Source: CAZUDO01 sp964618895 (GTDB lineage: Bacteria; Desulfobacterota; Binatia; DP-6). Taken from it: a stretch of 64,000 bases of DNA. Where the stretch lies: contig CAZUDO010000072.1 in the NCBI GenBank assembly GCA_964618895.1, positions 1 to 64,000 on the forward strand. The letters run 5' to 3'. A model generated the notes under the pieces. The model was not told the DNA's origin and ran no database searches. It saw only the letters and a list, made by a program, of their open reading frames with translations. Numbering within the stretch: the first letter of the stretch is position 1; each line of letters starts with the position of its first letter. The position numbers and the translations under genes are program-made. Of the stretch, positions 58,914 through 64,000 are shown in pieces.

Positions 58914-60053
58914 TCAGGGCGTGATGGTGGCCATCGCGACGCCGGTGGCGGCATCGGCGATCTCCATGCGGACCGGTCCTGCCACGCGGTGCGCCTCCTG
59001 GGCGGCCTTGATCTCCTGGCCGAGCCGGGCAGCGAACTTCTCGCGCACGGCGGGTGGCATCCCTTCCATCGGGAAGTTCTGCACGACCGTCCGTCCGGCT
59101 ACCGGCCCGGTCCAGTCGAAGCGCACGATGCGCGGTCCCATGATCGGATGGTTGCGGAACGCCTGCTCGACGGCGGTCTGGAACGGCGAACGTGGCTCCG
59201 GGCTTTCGCGCCCGGGGGCCGTGTCCGCCGGCTTTCCCTGTAGGCTCGCGACCATATCGTCGATCTGCTTGCGAACCTCGTCGTCGGTGGCGAGCGTACG
59301 GGCGGTGGCCAGCTCGGCCAGGGCGTCGGTCTGGTTGCCCTGGCGATGGTAGGTGATCGCCAGGTTGTAGTGCGCCTGGAGGAACGACGGATTCTTGGCG
59401 ATGACCCCGCGGTAGGTGGTGACGGCACGGGCGGGGTCGCCGGCGTAGAGATACATGGTGCCGAGGTCGGTGCGGGCGGCGGGGTCGTCCGGCCGGAGTG
59501 CGAGATAGCGCTCGAAATACTGGATGGCCGGGGTGTGGTCGTTGCGCTCGTAGTGCACGTTGGCGATGCCGCGCAGCGCATCGGCGTTCTTGGGGTCGAG
59601 CTCGAGCACGTGTTCGAAGGCCCGCAGGGCCTCCGGGAGGTGCGATGCGTCGAGCTGCCCGGCCCGGAAGTTCACCTGCGCCAGCTTGGACCAGCTCTCG
59701 ACGTCGCTCGGGGCGTCTTTGGCCTTGGCGGCTAAATCCGCAATGAATTTCTTCACTTCGGCGGGGAGGGGAACGGCCTTGGCCGCGTCGGCGTTTGCCG
59801 TGGCGGGGGCCGTCGGGCCCTTGCCGGCGCCCGGCTTCGGTCCCGAGGGCCCGGGCCGGGCCGGGGCGGGTGAGAGGATGACGGTCCAGATCGTGAGCCC
59901 CGCCAGCACGAGCGCCCCGAACACGCCGCCGCCGGTGGCCGTCGGGTGCCAGGAGGGTCGTCGCGCAGCCGTGAGCGAGGCCCCACACGCGCTGCAGAAG
60001 TTGGCTGCGGCGGCCGCTTTGGCCCCGCATTGCGGACAGAAGCGGGCGGACAT
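58914..60053 (-). CDS. Zinc-ribbon, transmembrane, TPR protein
   Basis: The product is 379 residues from ATG 60053. The N-terminus has a double zinc ribbon (FCPQCGAKAAAAANFCSACG), then one transmembrane helix (GGGVFGALVLAGLTIWTVIL). Four to five TPRs follow (about 110-265; e.g. ALRAFEHVLELDPKNADALR, AIQYFERYLALRPDDPAART). The C-terminal 110 residues have no known motif. It is probably an inner-membrane scaffold with a cytoplasmic Zn ribbon. It lies 88 nt upstream of the LysM gene in the same direction. Confidence 0.75.
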   Translation of the reverse strand: MSARFCPQCGAKAAAAANFCSACGASLTAARRPSWHPTATGGGVFGALVLAGLTIWTVILSPAPARPGPSGPKPGAGKGPTAPATANADAAKAVPLPAEVKKFIADLAAKAKDAPSDVESWSKLAQVNFRAGQLDASHLPEALRAFEHVLELDPKNADALRGIANVHYERNDHTPAIQYFERYLALRPDDPAARTDLGTMYLYAGDPARAVTTYRGVIAKNPSFLQAHYNLAITYHRQGNQTDALAELATARTLATDDEVRKQIDDMVASLQGKPADTAPGRESPEPRSPFQTAVEQAFRNHPIMGPRIVRFDWTGPVAGRTVVQNFPMEGMPPAVREKFAARLGQEIKAAQEAHRVAGPVRMEIADAATGVAMATITP

Positions 60054-60203
60054 GAGTGAGCCAGGTATCTTAGCTCGAAACGCACCGGGGTGCGACGCGC
60101 GTTCCCCATCGGCGAGCGTCAATTTCGTGGCGGTCGTGGGCGGCGATTGTCATGGCTGCACACGCACGGCCCTGCCCACCCTGGGTTGGTGACGACGACG
60201 GGC

Positions 60204-60219
60204 AGGCACACGCCTTGCT
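60204..60219 (+). promoter_or_regulatory. Sigma54-like -24/-12 element before the REC-PAS kinase
   Basis: AGGCAC (60204-60209) and TTGCT (60215-60219) give GG-N10-GC. The only deviation is A for T/C at the first base. Initiation would fall near 60230, 7 nt before the ATG. Confidence 0.45.
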
Positions 60220-60236
60220 TGACTCCGCGGCTTACT

Positions 60237-61703
60237 ATGCCCGAGGTCGCGCACATCCTGCTCGTGCAGGACGACCCGGCGGACCGTCATCGTGCCGTTC
60301 ATGCGCTCGCCAGCGCGGGCTGGCAGGCATCCGAACTGGCGAGCGGTGCCGCCTGCCTCGCCGCGGTCCGCCGCAACCCGGCCCTCATCGTGGTGCTCGA
60401 CCTGCGGCTGTCCGACATGGACGGCCGTGAGCTTCTGGAGCAGATCGCTGCTGCGCATCCGCAGACCCCGGCCGTCGTGCTCACCGAGGTCGACGACCTC
60501 GCGGTGGCCATCGATGCCATGCAGCGCGGCGCATGGGACTACGTCGTCAAGCGTCCGGACCAGGGGCACCTCGTCGAACTGCCTCGGGTCATCGCGCGCT
60601 CGCTCGCACGGCGGGAGTTGCTCCGGGAACGCGACCGGTACCGGCAGGAGGTCGAGGGACTCGCCATCGCGCTCCGCGGTACGACCGATGGAGTCGTGGT
60701 CGCGGATCCGAGCGGGCGCATTTCCTTCGTGAACCCTGCCCTGGCCAAGGCGTGGCAGTACCCTGAGGCCGAGATCATCGGCCGGATGGTCGAAACATTC
60801 GTCAAGTTTCCTGCGGGCGAGGGGGATTTCCGCGACGTGTTCTCGGCGGTGGGCCAGCAAGGGCGGTGGACCGGGATTCTCGAAGCCCGTACGGCGGGCG
60901 TCCCCCGGCCGGTATGGGAGGTCACCCTCACCCCCATCCGAAGCGCCGCCCGCGTCGCCGCCGAGACGGGCACGCCGGCCATGGTGGGGATCTTCCGCGA
61001 CGTGAGCGAGAAGTGCGCCCTCGAACAGATGCGGGCCGACCTCCTGTCGATGGTGACCCACGACATCAAGGTGCCGCTGACGGTGATCCTCGGGTACACG
61101 GAGATGCTCGCCGACCCGGAGCGACCGCCGGGAGAGGTTCCCCGGGACATCGTGACCCGTATCCGCGAGAGCGGCGAGCAGATACACGGTCTGGTCTGCA
61201 ACTTCCTCGATCTGTCGCGTATCGAAGCCGGGCGCCTGACCCTCTCGCTGCAGGCGTTCGACCTGGCGGCGATGTTGCGCCGTATTTTCGATCAGCAGAC
61301 GGCGAGTGCACGGCGCAAGGGCCTGGTGGTCGCGGCGCCTGACCTCGCGACGCTCACCGTCGTGGGTGACGAAGGTCAGCTCGAGCGCGTCATGGCGAAC
61401 CTCCTGTCCAACGCCCTCAAGTTCACCGCCAGCGGGGGACACGTGACGGTGGCGACCCATGTCGAAAACGGCTGCGTCGAGGTGGCGTTCGAGGACACGG
61501 GACGCGGCATTCCGGCCGACGAGCTGGCGCATCTGTTCGAGAAGTACCGCCGTGTCCGCGAGGGCCAGCGTACCGAGGGTACGGGACTCGGTCTCTTCAT
61601 CGCCAAGACCATCGTCGAGGCGCACGGCGGGCAGCTTCGTGTCGAGAGTGTGCCCGGGAAGGGGGCGACCTTCACCGTGCGTCTCCCGGTCGGAGGCGTT
61701 TGA
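60237..61703 (+). CDS. Response-regulator/sensor-kinase hybrid: REC, PAS, HisKA, HATPase
   Basis: The product is 488 residues from ATG 60237. The receiver (5-120) has ILLVQDDPADRHRAVHALAS and the acceptor Asp in VVLDLRLSDMDGRELLEQI. A PAS domain covers about 155-265. The acceptor His near 276 is in SMVTHDIKVPLTVILGYTEM, the H-D variant. The ATPase has NLLSNALKFTASGGHV, EDTGRGIPADELAHLFEKYR and GTGLGLFIAKTIVEAHGG. An N-terminal receiver feeding its own kinase suggests a downstream place in a phosphorelay. It is cytoplasmic and has no adjacent partner. Confidence 0.88.
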   Translation: MPEVAHILLVQDDPADRHRAVHALASAGWQASELASGAACLAAVRRNPALIVVLDLRLSDMDGRELLEQIAAAHPQTPAVVLTEVDDLAVAIDAMQRGAWDYVVKRPDQGHLVELPRVIARSLARRELLRERDRYRQEVEGLAIALRGTTDGVVVADPSGRISFVNPALAKAWQYPEAEIIGRMVETFVKFPAGEGDFRDVFSAVGQQGRWTGILEARTAGVPRPVWEVTLTPIRSAARVAAETGTPAMVGIFRDVSEKCALEQMRADLLSMVTHDIKVPLTVILGYTEMLADPERPPGEVPRDIVTRIRESGEQIHGLVCNFLDLSRIEAGRLTLSLQAFDLAAMLRRIFDQQTASARRKGLVVAAPDLATLTVVGDEGQLERVMANLLSNALKFTASGGHVTVATHVENGCVEVAFEDTGRGIPADELAHLFEKYRRVREGQRTEGTGLGLFIAKTIVEAHGGQLRVESVPGKGATFTVRLPVGGV

Positions 61704-61752
61704 ACGAGCTTGACAGCATCCCACGCGGTGTACGAAGCCGGTGGCGACCGCC

Positions 61753-63048
61753 ATGGGATGTGACTCGCTAGTTGCCCTCCCGCCCGCCACGGTCGACGGC
61801 GTAACGCTGTTTGCGAAGAACAGCGACCGGCCGCCGCGGGAGTGCCAGCGCCTGGTGCAGGTGCCGGCCGCGCGACACGCGCCCGGCACCAGGGTCCAAT
61901 GCCAGTACATCGACCTCCCGCAGGTCGAGCGCACGGCCGCGGTACTTGGCTCTCAACCGCATTGGCTGTGGGGGTTCGAGCACGGGGTGAACCAGCACCG
62001 CGTCGCCATCGGGAACCAGACGGTGTTCGCCCGCGAGCCGCTCGGGGCGACTGGCCTGCTCGGCATGGACCTCGTCCGGCTGGGCCTCGAACGGGGCCGG
62101 AGCGCCGAGGACGCGTTGACCGTGATGACGGACCTGCTGGCGACGTACGGGCAGGGTGGCTCGGGACAGGCCCACGTGGAGTGGCCGTATCACAACGCCT
62201 TTCTCATCGCCGATCCGGCGACGGCATGGATCCTCGAGACCTCCGACCGACACTGGGCCGCCCGTCGCGTGCAGGAGGTCGGCAACGTCTCCAACGGCCT
62301 GGCCCTGGGGGCCGACTGGGAACGGGGTGCGGCCGATCTCACCCCCTTTGCGGTTGCCCAGGGATGGTGGAAGGCCACCGCCGGGCGTGTCGACTTCGCG
62401 GCGGCCTATGCCGACGACACGGGGGTGCCGCCCAACCTGTGCGCGGCGCGGCGCCGCCGCGCGGCCGTTCTGCTCGCAGAAGCGAAAGGCCAGATCACCC
62501 CCGCCACCCTGCGTGCCGCGCTGCGCGATCACTTCGGGGCCGGGACCGTGCACCGCCCGCGGGCGTTCGACGATCCGCAGTTCTTCTCCCTGTGTATGCA
62601 TGCGGATCCGCTCGACAACACCACCGCCGCCATGGTGGCGTGCCTGACCGCCGATCCGCACGCTCCGGCTGCCACCTGGGTGTGCCTCGGGAGCCCGTGC
62701 GTCGGGGTGTTCGTGCCGTGCTACCTGGAGGGTACGGTCCCTGCAGCGCTCGCCCGTGGTGGGGGCGAGCCCGACACGGAGAGTCCGTGGTGGCGCATGC
62801 GGGCGCTGCTCAGCGTGGTCGAGCAGGATTTCGCCCATCGGGGACCGCAGGTGCGCGCGCGGTGGGACACGCTCGAACGGGCGCTCGTCCGGGAGGCGAG
62901 CGCCGTCGAGGCCGAGGCGACCGCCGCGCGCCGTGCTGGCCGTGCGGCGGCTGCCTCGGACCTCCTCTCCGGCTTCATGCTGCGTGCGGTCGACGGATGC
63001 CTGACCGAAGCCGGTGCTCTGCAGCGAGAGCTGACCGGTTCGGCCTGA
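61753..63048 (+). CDS. Secernin-type peptidase of family C69
   Basis: The product is 431 residues from ATG 61753; a GTG at 61741 would add four residues. The start MGCDSLVALPPATVDGVTLF then AKNSDRPPRE is the secernin/C69 N-terminus, whose Cys becomes the N-terminal nucleophile after cleavage. Later conserved parts include HGVNQHRVAIGNQTV, GLLGMDLVRLGLERG and EWPYHNAFLIADPATAWILE. The fold is Ntn-hydrolase. The real activity of secernins is unclear. No signal peptide is present. Confidence 0.87.
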   Translation: MGCDSLVALPPATVDGVTLFAKNSDRPPRECQRLVQVPAARHAPGTRVQCQYIDLPQVERTAAVLGSQPHWLWGFEHGVNQHRVAIGNQTVFAREPLGATGLLGMDLVRLGLERGRSAEDALTVMTDLLATYGQGGSGQAHVEWPYHNAFLIADPATAWILETSDRHWAARRVQEVGNVSNGLALGADWERGAADLTPFAVAQGWWKATAGRVDFAAAYADDTGVPPNLCAARRRRAAVLLAEAKGQITPATLRAALRDHFGAGTVHRPRAFDDPQFFSLCMHADPLDNTTAAMVACLTADPHAPAATWVCLGSPCVGVFVPCYLEGTVPAALARGGGEPDTESPWWRMRALLSVVEQDFAHRGPQVRARWDTLERALVREASAVEAEATAARRAGRAAAASDLLSGFMLRAVDGCLTEAGALQRELTGSA

Positions 63049-63072
63049 CCTGCCGCCGCACGCGGCCCTCCC

Positions 63073-63357
63073 TCACGTGCCACCCCCGCCTGGCGCGGCG
63101 GCGTACGCCACCGTTTCGGCGGTCGGGCTCGCGCCGAGCGTCACGGTGGCAGGCTCTTCGTCGACCAGGAACCACTCCATGGGGTGGCCGGTGTACTGGG
63201 CGATGCGGAACAACACGTCCGTCGCCGGTACGCGGCCGTTCAGATAGTTGTAGACCGCCGACAGGCTGAGGCCGAGGTCGTAGGCGAATGCCTTCGGCTC
63301 GTCGGCCACCACCTCTCGGAGCTTCCTGGTGAACGCTGCGACACTGATCGTGCTCAT
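63073..63357 (-). CDS. Small helix-turn-helix protein
   Basis: The product is 94 residues. The N-terminal 65 form an XRE-like HTH: FTRKLREVVADEPKAFAYDL, then GLSLSAVYNYLNGRVPATDV (turn and recognition helix S-A-V-Y-N-Y-L-N-G-R) and LFRIAQYTGHPMEWFLVDEE. The tail is Thr/Ala/Gly rich. An AAGAGGAGGAGA ribosome site lies just before the ATG. Expression is probably set by the attenuator-like leader directly upstream. It ends 24 nt from the convergent secernin gene. Confidence 0.75.
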   Translation of the reverse strand: MSTISVAAFTRKLREVVADEPKAFAYDLGLSLSAVYNYLNGRVPATDVLFRIAQYTGHPMEWFLVDEEPATVTLGASPTAETVAYAAAPGGGGT

Positions 63358-63391
63358 GGTCTCTCCTCCTCTTGGGGGGGTTCGCTCCGGT

Positions 63392-63504
63392 CAAAAACAA
63401 AAAAGGCCACCGGTCCCTGAGGGGCCGGTGGCCTTTCGTTTCCGCGGAGGGTTTCTCGGTCTACCCTGGGAGACTACCTCCCGTCCGCGAAAGGCCACCG
63501 GCCC
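63392..63504 (-). terminator. Attenuator: terminator hairpin with U tract and competing antiterminator
   Basis: In the minus-strand RNA, segment 1 (63504-63488), segment 2 (63438-63422) and segment 3 (63416-63402) share one sequence in alternating sense. Segments 1 and 2 pair perfectly over 17 bp. Segments 2 and 3 pair over 12 bp plus one wobble and two more pairs around a 5-nt loop, and a U-rich tail (six U, G, five U, 63404-63393) follows. The two hairpins cannot form together. The second is a canonical intrinsic terminator 35 nt before the HTH gene. Confidence 0.75.
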
Positions 63505-63613
63505 GGATTCGGGCGCGCTTCGTAGCCTGCGCGTCCCAACGGGACACGCACACCAGCACGGCGCCCGCATGGCGGGTCGAGAAGACCGGGTTGGCGTGCA
63601 TGGTGCGCTGCAT
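63461..63613 (-). CDS. Putative 50-codon leader peptide of the attenuator
   Basis: An ATG at 63613, 5-6 nt after GAAGGG, opens a 50-codon frame that ends with TAG at 63461. It reads MQRTMHANPVFSTRHAGAVL, then VCVSRWDAQATKRARIRAGG and ends LSRTGGSLPG. The last codons run through pairing segment 1 and stop between segments 1 and 2, the position expected of a ribosome-controlled attenuator. Arg makes up 7 of 50 residues and there is one Trp, but no run of one amino acid, so the signal cannot be named. Confidence 0.45.
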   Translation of the reverse strand: MQRTMHANPVFSTRHAGAVLVCVSRWDAQATKRARIRAGGLSRTGGSLPG

Positions 63614-63636
63614 GGGGACCCTTCGCGTCTGAGGCC

Positions 63637-63666
63637 TATCTAGCCGCACGCGCATTCCAAGTGCAA
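63637..63666 (-). promoter_or_regulatory. Candidate promoter of the leader-HTH transcript
   Basis: On the minus strand TTGCAC (63666-63661), 18 nt and TAGATA (63642-63637). Initiation near 63630 would give a 17-nt leader before the leader-peptide ATG. It lies between the permease stop (63715) and the leader ORF. Confidence 0.45.
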
Positions 63667-63714
63667 GGACTCGGTTTCCACACCCGTGGCCGATCGGGTG
63701 CGGAGGGGGTGGGG

Positions 63715-64000
63715 TCATTCATGGCGGAGGGCGGCGATCGGGTCCAGCCGGGAGGCCCGTCGGGCCGGGTAGACCCCGAACACGAGCCCGACGGCCCACG
63801 CAAATGCCAGGGCGCTCACCACGGCGGTGGGGGAGATCAGGATCGGCCAGTCCGCCAAGCGCCCGATCACGACGGCGGTCCCCACGCCGAGGCCGGTCCC
63901 GAGGAGGCCTCCCACGGTGCTGAGGACGATGGCCTCGACGAGGAACTGGAGCAGGATGTCGCGTCCCCTGGCGCCGACGGCCATACGGATGCCGATCTCG
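63715..64000 (-). CDS. C-terminal end of a MacB/FtsX-type ABC permease (5' end off the window)
   Basis: About 95 residues are visible, beginning EIGIRMAVGARGRDILLQFL and VEAIVLSTVGGLLGTGLGVG, then LAFAWAVGLVFGVYPARRAS and RLDPIAALRHE before TGA. The E-I-G-I-R-x-A-x-G-A segment, the last two transmembrane helices and the G-x-x-P-A-x-x-A-x-x-x-D-P-I-x-A-L-R ending are diagnostic of the MacB permease family. These work with LolD/MacB-type ATPases in macrolide or lipoprotein transport. The partner ATPase and fusion protein would lie beyond the right edge. Confidence 0.9.
   Translation of the reverse strand, partial: EIGIRMAVGARGRDILLQFLVEAIVLSTVGGLLGTGLGVGTAVVIGRLADWPILISPTAVVSALAFAWAVGLVFGVYPARRASRLDPIAALRHE

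Noticed and set aside
1..64000. tRNA or rRNA genes, CRISPR arrays, prophage or insertion-sequence transposases
   Set aside because: None was recognised: no cloverleaf-like sequence, no regularly spaced repeats, and no transposase, integrase or capsid motifs in any frame read.

Overview
The window is about 70% G+C and densely coded on both strands, with many 4-nt ATGA or GTGA overlaps, GTG starts and few tight Shine-Dalgarno sites. It holds outer-membrane barrel proteins, two RND exporters of the MMPL/HAE3 type, a lipoprotein signal peptidase, many multi-domain sensor kinases and a thiolase/DUF35 pair. This points to a diderm, high-GC bacterium of deltaproteobacterial grade (Myxococcota, Binatota or Desulfobacterota-like). 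That placement is inference from gene content; no rRNA, tRNA or CRISPR array was seen.

Layout. 1-2.4 kb: the end of a LamG-like protein, then a decayed region with an intact VapBC toxin-antitoxin pair among remnants of an AI-2E-type transporter, a second PIN toxin and possibly CtaG. 2.4-8.2 kb: a secreted beta-helix protein, an operon of a TPR protein, glycerol-3-phosphate dehydrogenase and an alkyl-DHAP-synthase-like flavoprotein, and a transhydrogenase gene (sthA) that lost its middle. 8.4-13 kb: a GAF/coiled-coil/receiver protein converging on a hybrid kinase. 13-18.7 kb: tandem ferritin-like paralogs, a hydrolase, coaE, a PDZ protein and a GAF kinase. 18.7-30.5 kb: a 38-residue basic protein, a DUF1302-like barrel, a LolD-type ATPase, a 7TM kinase beside a FeeM-like acyltransferase, an RND exporter, tmk, an SDR and a low-molecular-weight phosphatase.

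30.5-41.1 kb is the most coherent unit: eight genes read leftward from one strong sigma70-like promoter (DUF1302 barrel, YCF48 propeller, RND exporter, ABC ATPase, ABC-2 permease, GldG-like protein, DUF4340 protein, DUF1329 LolA-like protein). Together they look like an envelope system moving a hydrophobic substrate between the membranes. 41.1-50.2 kb holds Nudix, mobA, a sirtuin, an OmlA-like protein, DUF35 plus thiolase, an LLM flavoenzyme, ileS and lspA. 50.2-63 kb holds mrp, an XRE regulator coupled to a GAF kinase, Smr, a CDP-alcohol transferase, an oxidoreductase, a lipase, ferredoxin, LysM and TPR proteins, a REC-PAS kinase and a secernin-type peptidase.

63-64 kb: a small HTH gene is preceded on the minus strand by a promoter, a leader ORF with a ribosome site, and three mutually exclusive pairing segments ending in a terminator with a U tract. 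This is the architecture of a transcription attenuator. A partial MacB/FtsX-type permease runs off the right edge.

Regulatory themes: sigma54-like GG-N10-GC elements lie before three of the five kinases; vapB and mobA appear to have leaderless sigma70 promoters; and a composite palindromic repeat occurs in three copies.
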